DNA of 64,000 nucleotides from positions 124,001 through 188,000 of the forward strand of contig NZ_BMQT01000011.1 of the NCBI RefSeq assembly GCF_014648255.1, in the 5' to 3' direction. The notes beneath the pieces were generated by a model that ran no database searches, was not told where the DNA came from, and saw only the letters and a list, made by a program, of their open reading frames with translations. Made by a program: the position numbers and the translations under genes. This stretch comes from Nocardioides albus (GTDB lineage: Bacteria; Actinomycetota; Actinomycetes; Propionibacteriales; Nocardioidaceae). Below, piece by piece: positions 25,184 to 32,897 of the stretch. How positions within the stretch are numbered: the first letter of the stretch is position 1; the number at the start of each line of letters is the position of its first letter.

Positions 25184-26901
25184 CAGTTGCGCTCCTCTGG
25201 GGTCGAGGTGTTGGTGAGCGAGACGGCGCAGTCCTCGGCGGCCAGATAGCCGAAGACCAGGGCGGGTCCGATGGTGGCGCCCGGACCGGCGTAGGTGCGG
25301 CCCATGACGGCGGAGGAGACGTTGCCGGCGGCGTAGAGGCCTTCGATCGCGGAGCCGTCGGGCCGCAGGACGCGGGCACGCTTGTCGGTGACCAGCCCGC
25401 CCTTGGTGCCGAGGTCGCCGGGGGCCATCTTGACCGCGTAGAACGGCGCCTGGTCGATGGCGTTGAGCGAGCAGTTCGGCTTGATCGTGGGGTCGGAGTA
25501 GTACTTGTCGTAGGTCGACTCGCCGCGGTGGAAGTCCTCGTCGACGCCGGACTCCGCGAAGCCGTTGAAGCGGGCCAGGGTCTCGCGCAGGCCGTCGACG
25601 GGCACATCGATCTTCTCGGCCAGCGCCTCGACCGTGGCGGCCTTCACGACGACTCCGCTCTTGAGCCAGCGGCCCGGGAACGGCTGGCCCGGCCCGAGGC
25701 CGGCGAAGATGTAGCGGCTGCGGTAGCGCTGGTCGAAGACCAGCCACGCGGGGACGTGCGAGACGCCGGTCTCTTGGCCCTTGTAGATCTCGTGGACGGC
25801 CTCGACGTAGGGGAGCGCCTCGTTCATGAACCGCTTGCCGGCGCCGTTGACGATGATCGAGCCGGGCAGGTTGCGCTCGGCGAGCGCGAACCACGGCCGT
25901 CCCGGGAACGGGATCGTCGGCCCCCACCAGGACTCGTCCATGAGGTCGGTGTCCGCGCCGGCCGCGATCCCGGCCAGGATGCCGCCGCCGGTGTTGGAGA
26001 AGGCGCCGGTGGTCCATTCGACCGAGGTCGGCGCGGGCAGATACTTCTCCCGCATCTCCAGGTTGCGCTCGAACCCGCCAGAGCCGAGGATCACGCCGCG
26101 CCGTGCCCGGATCACCGTGGTCGGACCGGAGTCGCCGCGGCGCACCTCGACGCCGACGACCCGGCCGTCCTCGGTGACCAGACCGACCAGCTCCGTCTCG
26201 TACCGGATCGGGACGCCGGCGTCCATGAGCCCCTTGCGAAGGCCGATCGCGAGCGCCGCACCCATGGCGTACATCTTCTTGCCGCGCAGGCCGGCGAGGA
26301 TCCGCGCGACCGCGATCTTGACCATCGTGATCGGGCCTCGGATCGTACGCATCCCGAGGCTGATCTTCCGGAAGTCGGCCTGGGTGACGACCATGTTGGC
26401 CGGTGACTTCGTGTAGGGCGGATGCAGTCGCTCGAGCTCGTCGCCGATCACCCGAGCGTCCAGAGGGACCGGCTCGACGGATCGGCCGGCGCCGCGGCCG
26501 CCGGGGGCCTCGGGGTGATAGTCGGCGTAGTCGGGGACCCAGCTGAACCGCACCGGCGTCTTCTCGCACACGAACGAGAGCACTTCAGGTCCTCGGCCGA
26601 GGAACGTCTCGCGGCGCTCGGCCGGGACCACGTCTCCGACGATCGACTCGAGGTAGAGACTGGCGGCTTCGGGGGAGTCCTTCTGGTGGGCCGCCTCGAG
26701 GGCGTGGTTGCGCGGGATCCAGACCCCGCCGCCGGAGCGAGAGGTGGATCCGCCGAAATACGCGCTCTTCTCGATGACGACGGTCTCGAGCCCGTGACGA
26801 CGGGCGGCCGCCAGTGCTGCGGTCATCCCGGCGCCCCCGGCGCCCACGACGACGACGTCGTAGGTCTCCTCCCCGTCGGCTGCCTCGGTCAACTGTTCCA
26901 T
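25183..26901 (-). CDS. kstD: 3-ketosteroid Delta1-dehydrogenase
   Basis: 572 residues. FAD motif VVVVGAGGAGMTAALAAARR (about 16-35), GGSTSRSGGGVWIP, WVPDYADYHPEAPGG holding the active-site tyrosine (Tyr125/Tyr128 region), NEALPYVEA, and the C-terminal GRTYAGPGATIGPALVFGYLAAEDC with the conserved Tyr and Gly of KstD. KstD puts a double bond at C1-C2 of 4-ene-3-oxosteroids; with 9alpha-hydroxylation this opens ring B. It is divergent from hsaA across two perfect KstR operators. A ribosome site GAGGGAG precedes the ATG. The chain is about 60 residues longer than Rhodococcus KstD1. Confidence 0.93.
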   Translation of the reverse strand: MEQLTEAADGEETYDVVVVGAGGAGMTAALAAARRHGLETVVIEKSAYFGGSTSRSGGGVWIPRNHALEAAHQKDSPEAASLYLESIVGDVVPAERRETFLGRGPEVLSFVCEKTPVRFSWVPDYADYHPEAPGGRGAGRSVEPVPLDARVIGDELERLHPPYTKSPANMVVTQADFRKISLGMRTIRGPITMVKIAVARILAGLRGKKMYAMGAALAIGLRKGLMDAGVPIRYETELVGLVTEDGRVVGVEVRRGDSGPTTVIRARRGVILGSGGFERNLEMREKYLPAPTSVEWTTGAFSNTGGGILAGIAAGADTDLMDESWWGPTIPFPGRPWFALAERNLPGSIIVNGAGKRFMNEALPYVEAVHEIYKGQETGVSHVPAWLVFDQRYRSRYIFAGLGPGQPFPGRWLKSGVVVKAATVEALAEKIDVPVDGLRETLARFNGFAESGVDEDFHRGESTYDKYYSDPTIKPNCSLNAIDQAPFYAVKMAPGDLGTKGGLVTDKRARVLRPDGSAIEGLYAAGNVSSAVMGRTYAGPGATIGPALVFGYLAAEDCAVSLTNTSTPEERN

Positions 26902-26932
26902 GGTGCTCCCTCAACGTCGCCTGTCCCAGAAC

Positions 26933-26946
26933 TGAAACACGTTCTA
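26933..26946. promoter_or_regulatory. KstR operator, perfect match (kstD side)
   Basis: TGAAACACGTTCTA, 32 bp upstream of the kstD start codon. It fits TNNAACNNGTTNNA. Confidence 0.87.
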
Positions 26947-26981
26947 CCATAGATGACAGCGAGTGAAACACGCCCAAGGAC

Positions 26982-27009
26982 TCGACAAAACTGAAACGTG
27001 TTCTAGTAT
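26982..27009 (+). promoter_or_regulatory. hsaA promoter
   Basis: TCGACA (26982-26987), 16-bp spacer, TAGTAT (27004-27009). The KstR operator sits in the spacer and touches the -10. The start codon is about 70 bp downstream. Confidence 0.6.
26992..27005. promoter_or_regulatory. KstR operator, perfect match (hsaA side)
   Basis: TGAAACGTGTTCTA fits the consensus. It is 59 bp (start to start) from the kstD-side operator, so each divergent promoter has its own site. Confidence 0.87.
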
Positions 27010-27078
27010 TGATCCATCGGCAGCGCACGAACCGCGCCGCCCGACGACATCTGGGACACCATGCAGGAAGGCAGAGCG

Positions 27079-28272
27079 GTGAGCGAACCGACACAGCGCC
27101 CCCACAAGGACGCACAGACCGTCAGGGACGGGGTGCAGGACCTGCTGCCCACGATCAGGGAGCGAGCCGAGGAGACCGAGCGTCTCCGGGTGGTGCCCGA
27201 GTCGAGCGTGAAGGAGCTGGAGGAGGTCGGCTTCTTCAAGCTGCTCCAGCCCGTCCGGTTCGGCGGTCTCGAGGCGGACCCGGTCGACTTCTACACCTGT
27301 GTGCGCGACATCGCCTCGGCGTGCGGCTCGACCGGCTGGGTCTCCAGCGTCCTGGGCGTGCACCCCTGGCAGATCGCGCTCTTCGACGACGAGGCCCAGC
27401 AGGCCGTGTGGGGCGAGGACCCCGACACCCGGGTCTCCTCCTCCTATGCGCCGATGGGCAAGGCCTCGCTCACCGAGGGCGGCTTCAACCTCTCCGGACG
27501 CTGGTCGTTCTCCTCCGGCTGCGCGCACGCCACCTGGGTCCTCCTGGGTGGACTGGTCTTCAACGACGAGGGCCAGGTCGTCGACTTCCGTACGTTCCTG
27601 GTGCCGCGTGATCGCTACGAGATCGTCGACGTCTGGAACGTCGTCGGTCTGGCCGGGACCGGTTCGAACGACATCGTGGTCGAGGACGTCTTCATCCCGG
27701 AGACCTTCACCCTCTCGATGGCCGAGACCGGGCGGTGCAAGGGTCCGGGCCAGGCGGTGAACACCGGCGACCTCTACAAGCTGCAGTTCCACTCGCTGTT
27801 CACGACCACGATCACCACGCCGATCATCGGCATGGCCCGCGGCGCCTACGACGAGCACGTCACCATGCAGCAGAACCGGGTTCGAGCCTCCTTCGGTGAG
27901 AAGGCGTCCTTGGACCCCTTCGCTGCGGTTCGGGTCGCTACCGCCTCCTCGGACATCGACGCCGCCTGGGCGCTGCTGATGGGCAACATCCGTGAGCAGC
28001 AGGCCCACGTCGCCCGCGGGGAGAAGATCCCGATCACCCAGCGGCTGCGGATCCGCCGGGACCAGGTCCTCGGCACCCAGCGCGCGATCGACGCGATCGA
28101 CCTGCTCTTCGAGGCCTCTGGTGGCCGGGCGCTGGCCAACGGCACTCCGCTCCAGCGTGCCTGGCGCGACGCCCACGCCGGTCGTGTCCACGCCGCCAAC
28201 GACCCGGAGCGGGCGCTGCAGATGTACGGCGCCTCCGAGTTCGGTCACAAGGTCGACCCGGGGATGTACTGA
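27079..28272 (+). CDS. hsaA: HsaA, 3-HSA hydroxylase oxygenase subunit
   Basis: 397 residues from the GTG at 27079, placed eight bases after AGGAAGG; the ATG at 27061 would add six residues without a ribosome site. Rv3570c has 394 residues, which supports this choice. It has the acyl-CoA-dehydrogenase-like fold of flavin-dependent monooxygenases: ERAEETERLRVVPESSVKEL, GGRWSFSSGC-type motif, VVGLAGTGSNDIVVEDVF, and ASGGRALANGTPLQRAWRD near the end. HsaA with the reductase HsaB hydroxylates 3-HSA to the catechol 3,4-DHSA. It is the first gene of hsaADCB. Confidence 0.93.
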   Translation: MSEPTQRPHKDAQTVRDGVQDLLPTIRERAEETERLRVVPESSVKELEEVGFFKLLQPVRFGGLEADPVDFYTCVRDIASACGSTGWVSSVLGVHPWQIALFDDEAQQAVWGEDPDTRVSSSYAPMGKASLTEGGFNLSGRWSFSSGCAHATWVLLGGLVFNDEGQVVDFRTFLVPRDRYEIVDVWNVVGLAGTGSNDIVVEDVFIPETFTLSMAETGRCKGPGQAVNTGDLYKLQFHSLFTTTITTPIIGMARGAYDEHVTMQQNRVRASFGEKASLDPFAAVRVATASSDIDAAWALLMGNIREQQAHVARGEKIPITQRLRIRRDQVLGTQRAIDAIDLLFEASGGRALANGTPLQRAWRDAHAGRVHAANDPERALQMYGASEFGHKVDPGMY

Positions 28273-29174
28273 TGACGGTGTCCAAGGATGACGTCGCGCA
28301 CGACGTACGCATCAAGACCGAGGCGGCAGGGGAGATCTCGCTGCGCTACTACGATCTCGGTTCACCTGTCGATGACCGGCTGCCCCTCGTCATGCTGCAC
28401 GGCGGCGGCCCCGGGGCCTCGTCGTGGTCCAACTTCGGCTCCGCGCTGGAGGGCTTCGCGGCCGACTTCCGCACGATCCTGGTCGACCAGCCGGGGTTCG
28501 GTGCGTCCGACAAGCCGCCGGTGGTGGGCAACTACTACCGCTTCGCCGGCGACGCGGTGATCGCGCTCCTCGACGAGCTCGGCCTGGAGAAGGTGCACCT
28601 GCTCGGCAACTCGCTCGGCGGCGGGACCGCGATGCGGATCGCGCTGACTCACCCGGACCGGGTCGGTCGGCTGGTGCTGATGGGGCCGGGAGGGCTCTCG
28701 CTCAACCTCTTCCATGCGGACCCGACCGAGGGCGTACAGCGTCTGATGGACTTTTCCGGCGATCCCACCCGTGAGTCGCTCAGGGCGTTCATCTCGACCA
28801 TGGTCGTCAACCAGAAGCTGGTCACCGACGAGCTGGTCGAGGAGCGGTTCGCCGACGCGACGGCGCCCGGCGCGCGCGAGGCGATGGCGTCGATGGGGTG
28901 GTCGTTCTACAACCCCGAGACCGCCGAGGACGGCATGCTCTGGCGCGAGGCACACCAGCTCAAGCACCACACCCTGCTCACCTGGGGACGCGAGGACCGG
29001 GTCAACCCGCTCGACGGTGCGTTCCCCGCGCTGAAGCTGATCCCGAAGGCGCAGCTGCATGTCTTTCCGCGCTGTGGGCACTGGGCACAGATCGAGGCCG
29101 CCGACGAGTTCCGCGAGCTCGCGGTCGCCTTCTTGAGGCGGCACCGCGAACGTACTCCTGAGGAGAAGTCATGA
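28272..29174 (+). CDS. hsaD: HsaD, meta-cleavage product hydrolase
   Basis: 300 residues; its ATG overlaps the hsaA stop. Alpha/beta hydrolase with HGGGPGASSWSNFGSAL oxyanion region, nucleophile serine in GNSLGGGTA (about residue 117), Asp in GREDRVNP, and His in RCGHWAQIE. HsaD splits the C-C bond of 4,9-DSHA, giving HIP and 2-hydroxyhexa-2,4-dienoate. Order hsaA-hsaD-hsaC-hsaB is exactly that of M. tuberculosis Rv3570c-Rv3567c. Confidence 0.94.
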   Translation: MTVSKDDVAHDVRIKTEAAGEISLRYYDLGSPVDDRLPLVMLHGGGPGASSWSNFGSALEGFAADFRTILVDQPGFGASDKPPVVGNYYRFAGDAVIALLDELGLEKVHLLGNSLGGGTAMRIALTHPDRVGRLVLMGPGGLSLNLFHADPTEGVQRLMDFSGDPTRESLRAFISTMVVNQKLVTDELVEERFADATAPGAREAMASMGWSFYNPETAEDGMLWREAHQLKHHTLLTWGREDRVNPLDGAFPALKLIPKAQLHVFPRCGHWAQIEAADEFRELAVAFLRRHRERTPEEKS

Positions 29175-30070
29175 CGATCGACCTGAAGTCGATGGGCTAC
29201 GTACGCGTCACCAGCACCGACCTGGAGGCGTGGCGTACGTTCGCCGGCAAGGTCCTCGGGCTGATCGAGGCCAAGGGCCCGAACCCCGAAAATCTCTACT
29301 ACCGCATCGACGAGGTCTCCGCCCGGCTCGTGATCGAGCCCGGTGAGAAGGACCAGCTCAGCTGCGTCGGCTGGGAGGTCGCCGACCACACCGCGCTGGC
29401 TCAGGCTCGCGAGCACCTGGAGAAGTCCGGCGTCGAGGTCGAGGAGGGCACCCACGAGGAGCTCGCCGAGCGCCGGGTGCAGGAGATGCTGCGCTTCCGC
29501 GACCCCTTCGACAACGTCTTCGAGCTCTTCCACGGCATCACCTACGAGCGCCGCCCCGCCGTCTCGCCCTACGGCCACACCTTCGTGACCGGCGAGCAGG
29601 GGATGGGTCACGTGGTGATCCCGGTCACCGACGACGTCGAGGCGCTGGAGTTCTACCGCGACACGCTCGGGTTCCGGCTGCGCGACTCGATGAGCATGCC
29701 GGGCGAGTTCGCCGGCAGGGAGCCCGGCACGAAGATCTGGCTGCGCTTCCTCGGGATCAACCCGCGCCACCACTCGCTGGCGTTCCTGCCGTTCCCCAAC
29801 GACTCCAAGTGCGTCCACATCATGCTCGAGGTCGACAAGCTCGACGACGTCGGCCGGGCGCTGGAGCGGGTGAAGAAGCATGGCGCGAAGCTGTCGGCGA
29901 CGCTCGGACGCCACATGAACGACGAGATGGTCTCCTTCTACGTGAAGTCGCCGGGTGGTTTCGACATCGAGTTCGGCACCGAGGGGCTCCAGGTCGACGA
30001 CCAGAAGTGGGTCGCTCGGGAGTCCACCGCCGTCTCGTACTGGGGTCACGACTTCGGCGTAGGCCAGTGA
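29171..30070 (+). CDS. hsaC: HsaC, extradiol dioxygenase
   Basis: 299 residues, ATGA overlap with hsaD. Two vicinal-oxygen-chelate modules. In the C-terminal module the Fe(II) ligands are His in GHVVIPV, His in RHHSLAFLPF and Glu in GGFDIEFGTEG, the 2-His-1-carboxylate triad of type I extradiol enzymes. HsaC cleaves ring A of 3,4-DHSA next to its catechol hydroxyls. Length equals that of Rv3568c (300). Confidence 0.94.
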   Translation: MTIDLKSMGYVRVTSTDLEAWRTFAGKVLGLIEAKGPNPENLYYRIDEVSARLVIEPGEKDQLSCVGWEVADHTALAQAREHLEKSGVEVEEGTHEELAERRVQEMLRFRDPFDNVFELFHGITYERRPAVSPYGHTFVTGEQGMGHVVIPVTDDVEALEFYRDTLGFRLRDSMSMPGEFAGREPGTKIWLRFLGINPRHHSLAFLPFPNDSKCVHIMLEVDKLDDVGRALERVKKHGAKLSATLGRHMNDEMVSFYVKSPGGFDIEFGTEGLQVDDQKWVARESTAVSYWGHDFGVGQ

Positions 30071-30076
30071 TCGGGT

Positions 30077-30682
30077 ATGCGTATAGAGGTGCCGGATGGA
30101 ATGTCTCCCGATGCCGCTGAGAGCTGGCCGCACCCGGAGCTGATCGAGTCCTTTCACGGTCGCTTCGACTTCGAGGCGCCACCGTCTCCGCCGGAGACCC
30201 CTGCCGACGCCGAGGCGGACGCCCGGTTCCGTACGGTGCTGGGCCGGTTCGCCTCCGGGGTCACCGTGATCACGGCGCAGACCGCGGAAGGCCCGGTCGG
30301 GATGACCTGTCAGTCGTTCTCGTCGGTGTCCTTGCGGCCGCCGCTGATCCTGTTCGCGCCGACCAAGTCCTCGCGCGCCTGGGCGCGGATCCGCCGCGCG
30401 GGACACTTCTCGGTCAACATCCTCGCCGCCGGACAGGAGACGGTGTCGAACCAGTTCGCCTCGCGCGCCGTCGACAAGTACGCCGACATCTCCTGGACAC
30501 CCTCGGCCCATCATGGCGACCCGCACCTGTCCGGTGCGGTCGGCTACCTCGACTGCGCCGTCCACTCGGTCCACGAGGAGGGCGACCACTACCTCGTCGT
30601 CGGCCGCGTCCTGGACCTCGAAGAAGGCGCCGCCACCGAGCCGCTGCTCTTCTTCCGCAGCAACTACCGCGAGCTGGGCTGA
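30077..30682 (+). CDS. hsaB: HsaB, flavin reductase for HsaA
   Basis: 201 residues if the ATG at 30077 is used; an ATG at 30101 would give 193. Flavin-reductase-like fold: FRTVLGRFASGVTVITA, GMTCQSFSSVSLRPPLILFAP, GHFSVNILAAGQE, and H-GD near 150. It reduces FMN or FAD with NADH for HsaA. The last gene of the hsa operon; a 31-bp repeat array begins nine bases after the stop. The N-terminal 45 residues are an extension before the reductase domain. Confidence 0.9.
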   Translation: MRIEVPDGMSPDAAESWPHPELIESFHGRFDFEAPPSPPETPADAEADARFRTVLGRFASGVTVITAQTAEGPVGMTCQSFSSVSLRPPLILFAPTKSSRAWARIRRAGHFSVNILAAGQETVSNQFASRAVDKYADISWTPSAHHGDPHLSGAVGYLDCAVHSVHEEGDHYLVVGRVLDLEEGAATEPLLFFRSNYRELG

Positions 30683-30690
30683 CTCCCGCC

Positions 30691-30911
30691 GAGTCGGCTC
30701 ATCCTGGCGAGAGTCCGCGTCGAGTCGGCTCATCCTGACGAGGGTCCGTGTCGAGTCGGCTCATTCTGACGAGGATCCGTGTCGAGTCGGCTCATTCTGA
30801 CGAGGATCCGTGTCGAGTCGGCTCATCCTGACCAGACTCCGTGTCGGGTCGGCTCGTCATAACGGGCCGACTCGGCGTCGCAATCGGTCAGGACGGGCCG
30901 ACTCGGCGACG
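30691..30911. repeat. 31-bp-period ladder repeat array, family C
   Basis: Six direct units starting GRGTCGGCTC at 30691, 30722, 30753, 30784, 30815 and 30846, each 31 bp. Units 3 and 4 are identical. Two inverted cores GCCGACTC lie at 30866 and 30897, again 31 bp apart. Pairs share one centre (30859.5). The array fills the gap between the convergent hsaB and RpiB-like genes. Inter-unit segments are similar, not unique, so it is not a CRISPR. Confidence 0.92.
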
Positions 30912-31334
30912 CTAGTTTTGGTCAGGGAGCTCGGTGAGGCGGCGGATGGCGTCGGCCTCGTCGGGGTCGGGGGTCGGCTCGTCGAGGAATGCACGGGTCA
31001 CCTCGACGGCGACGTCGGGCGCGAGGCGCTTGAGGCTCATCGCGAGCACGTTCGCGTCGTTCCAGAGCCGGGCACCGCGGGCGATCCAAGGGTCCCAGGC
31101 GAGGGCGGCGCGTACGCCGGGGATCTTGTTGGCGGCGATCGCCGTGCCGGTGCCGGTCCAGCACATCACCACGCCGACGTCGGCCCGGCCCTCGACGACC
31201 GCTCGGCCGATGCCGGCGCCGAGGTCGGGCCAGGAGTCGTCGGTCAGGATCTCGACGTCCCCGCGCCCGTGCAGTTCGGCGAGCACGGCTCGGGTGGTCT
31301 CGTTCTCGTCGTCGGCTCCGAACACGATCCGCAT
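30912..31334 (-). CDS. RpiB/LacA/LacB-family sugar-phosphate isomerase-like protein
   Basis: 140 residues. The start MRIVFGADDEN, the GIGRAVVEGRADVGVVMCWTGTGTAIAANKIPGVRAAL core with active-site Cys and the GTG phosphate loop, and LWNDANVLAMSLKRL fit the ribose-5-phosphate isomerase B family. It is shorter at the C-terminus than typical RpiB. It would interconvert aldose and ketose phosphates; the real substrate is unclear. It is on the minus strand after the SnoaL gene, 22 bp apart, so may share the KstR-controlled promoter at 31823. A sugar isomerase in a steroid regulon is unexpected. Confidence 0.72.
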   Translation of the reverse strand: MRIVFGADDENETTRAVLAELHGRGDVEILTDDSWPDLGAGIGRAVVEGRADVGVVMCWTGTGTAIAANKIPGVRAALAWDPWIARGARLWNDANVLAMSLKRLAPDVAVEVTRAFLDEPTPDPDEADAIRRLTELPDQN

Positions 31335-31356
31335 GTGTCCGAACCTACCGGCCGGG

Positions 31357-31809
31357 TCAGGCGTGCGTGGAAGGTTCGCCGGGTCCGCTGAACCTGGCGT
31401 GGGGCTGGTCCTTCAGGCTGGTGGTGAGCTCCCAGGTGCGCTGATATCCGGTGTGGGCGATGCGCCAGCCCTGGGGCGTACGGACGTAGCGGTCCTCGTA
31501 GAAGGCGGCGCCTTCGAGGGCGAACTCGAAGGCGGGTGCGAAGACCTTGTCGTGGAGGTACCAGCGGCCGGTGGCCGCCTCGCCGTCGATCGTGATCTCG
31601 GGATGGTGGAGATGGTGCATCGTGATGATCTCGGCGGGCAGGTTGGTGCGCATGTAGTCGACCAGCTCGCCGGGTGAGCCGAAGGAGAGCCCGGCGTAGT
31701 CGGCTGTGGCGTCGTCGCTGAAGCAGGTGGCGAACTCGTTCCACTGCTTGGTGTCGAGGAGGCGTACGTAGCGGTACTTGAGCTGCTCGATCTCGCTGGT
31801 GTCACTCAT
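31357..31809 (-). CDS. SnoaL/NTF2-like protein (ketosteroid-isomerase fold)
   Basis: 150 residues. SEIEQLKYRYVRLLDTKQWNEFATCFSDDATADYAG is the standard opening helix of SnoaL-type cone folds, with MHHLHHPEITIDGEAATGRWYLHD and a final GWRIAHTGYQRTWE strand. Such proteins isomerise, hydrate or bind steroids and polyketides. A perfect KstR operator is 14 bp upstream of the start. A -10 (TACTAT on the minus strand, 31819-31824) puts the transcript start near the ATG. Confidence 0.75.
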   Translation of the reverse strand: MSDTSEIEQLKYRYVRLLDTKQWNEFATCFSDDATADYAGLSFGSPGELVDYMRTNLPAEIITMHHLHHPEITIDGEAATGRWYLHDKVFAPAFEFALEGAAFYEDRYVRTPQGWRIAHTGYQRTWELTTSLKDQPHARFSGPGEPSTHA

Positions 31810-31822
31810 GGACCGATCATAG

Positions 31823-31836
31823 TAGAACGTGTTCTA
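31823..31836. promoter_or_regulatory. KstR operator, perfect match
   Basis: TAGAACGTGTTCTA, identical to the site at 1787. It overlaps the minus-strand -10 of the SnoaL gene. Confidence 0.87.
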
Positions 31837-31885
31837 TTTCGCGTGGTGTTCTGCACGAGGCGCGCGACGACAGGGCCGAGGCAAG

Positions 31886-31998
31886 GCCGAGGCGTCACTT
31901 ACGTCGGCCGAGTTGGCACGGGGTGACGTCTCGGCCGACGCGCGTGACGCTTCGGCCGACGCAAGTGACGTCTCGGGCGACCGGGGTGACGTCTCGGC
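31886..31998. repeat. 21-bp-period ladder repeat array, family A, copy 3
   Basis: Direct cores at 31886 and 31907, with a partial core at 31875. Inverted cores (GTGACGTCTCGGC and variants) at 31923, 31944, 31965 and 31986. The period is 21 bp throughout and the pairs are centred on 31921. It begins right after the LLM gene stop on the minus strand, so it is at a 3' end again. Confidence 0.9.
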
Positions 31999-32001
31999 GG
32001 G

Positions 32002-32841
32002 TCAGGTCAGGCTGAGGCGGGTGGCGAGCTTGTCGAGATGGGTGAGCACGCCGGCGGGCTCGGTGTCGGGTACGCCCCAGATCAGCTCGTCGGCGACGGA
32101 CCACTCGGCGAGGTCCTCGGGTGTGGGCCGCTTCGCGACGAGCACGCGGACCTCGGGCTTGCCCTCGCGCCCGGCCGACTCCCACTCGTCCTGGAGCGTC
32201 TTCATCTTGTCCCCGATCCCGGCCTCGGTCGGGGTCGTCATCCAGCCCTCGGCGTTGCGGGCGATCCAGCGCAGGGTCTTGGGGCCGCCGCCGGCGCCGA
32301 CGATCGTCGGGATCCGGCCCTGTGGGGGCTTCGGGTATGCCCAGGAGGGGCCGAAGGAGACGAACTCGCCGTCGTAGGCCGCTTCCTCCTGGGTCCACAG
32401 CGCCCGCATCGCCTCGAGATACTCCTTGAGTGCGGTGCGCTTGCGGTCTCCCGGGATGCCGTGGTCGGCGAGCTCGTCGGTGTTCCAGCCGAACCCGACT
32501 CCCAGCGAGACCCGGCCGCCGGAGAGATGGTCGAGGGTCGCGATCGTCTTGGCGAGCGTGATCGGGTCGGACTCGACCGGAAGCGCGACCGCGGTCGACA
32601 ACCCGATCCGCGAGGTCACCGCGGCGCAGGTCCCGAGCGTGACCCAGGGGTCGAGCGTACGCAGGTAGCGGTCGTCGGGGAGCTCGGTGCCGCCGGTGGG
32701 GTGCAGGGCGTCGCGGCGTACCGGGATGTGGGTGTGCTCGGGCACGTAGAACGTGTCGAAACCGCGCTCCTCGGCGGCGGAGGCGAGCTCGGCGGGCGCG
32801 ATGCCGCGGTCCGAGGTGAACAGGACGATGCCGTGGCGCAT
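32002..32841 (-). CDS. LLM-class F420-dependent oxidoreductase
   Basis: 279 residues. TIM-barrel luciferase-like pattern: ERGFDTFYVPEHTHIPV, TSRIGLSTAVALPVESDPITLAKTIATLDHLSGGRVSLGVGFGWN, and IPTIVGAGGGPKTLRWIARNAEGWM. The sub-family with this spacing uses F420 rather than FMN. It is divergent from a GMC oxidoreductase across a perfect KstR operator. It probably acts on a steroid carbonyl or enone; substrate unknown. Confidence 0.8.
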   Translation of the reverse strand: MRHGIVLFTSDRGIAPAELASAAEERGFDTFYVPEHTHIPVRRDALHPTGGTELPDDRYLRTLDPWVTLGTCAAVTSRIGLSTAVALPVESDPITLAKTIATLDHLSGGRVSLGVGFGWNTDELADHGIPGDRKRTALKEYLEAMRALWTQEEAAYDGEFVSFGPSWAYPKPPQGRIPTIVGAGGGPKTLRWIARNAEGWMTTPTEAGIGDKMKTLQDEWESAGREGKPEVRVLVAKRPTPEDLAEWSVADELIWGVPDTEPAGVLTHLDKLATRLSLT

Positions 32842-32869
32842 GACACAACAGTAGAACGTGTTCTAGTCT
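32840..32869 (+). promoter_or_regulatory. Promoter of the GMC oxidoreductase operon
   Basis: ATGACA (32840-32845), 18-bp spacer, TAGTCT (32864-32869). The -35 overlaps the start codon of the divergent LLM gene. The KstR operator occupies the spacer. Confidence 0.55.
32852..32865. promoter_or_regulatory. KstR operator, perfect match
   Basis: TAGAACGTGTTCTA, between the LLM gene and the GMC gene, overlapping the GMC -10. Confidence 0.87.
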
Positions 32870-32897
32870 TTGCGGAAGGGATCACCGGGAGAGAGAA

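Noticed and set aside
24278..26569. Single 763-residue protein covering the MaoC gene and part of kstD
   Set aside because: Only the last 301 residues (from 25183) are a real hydratase. The rest is kstD in another frame with Arg-rich composition.
30691..30911. CRISPR array
   Set aside because: Period 31 leaves no unique spacers; the whole unit is conserved and inverted copies follow. There are no cas genes.
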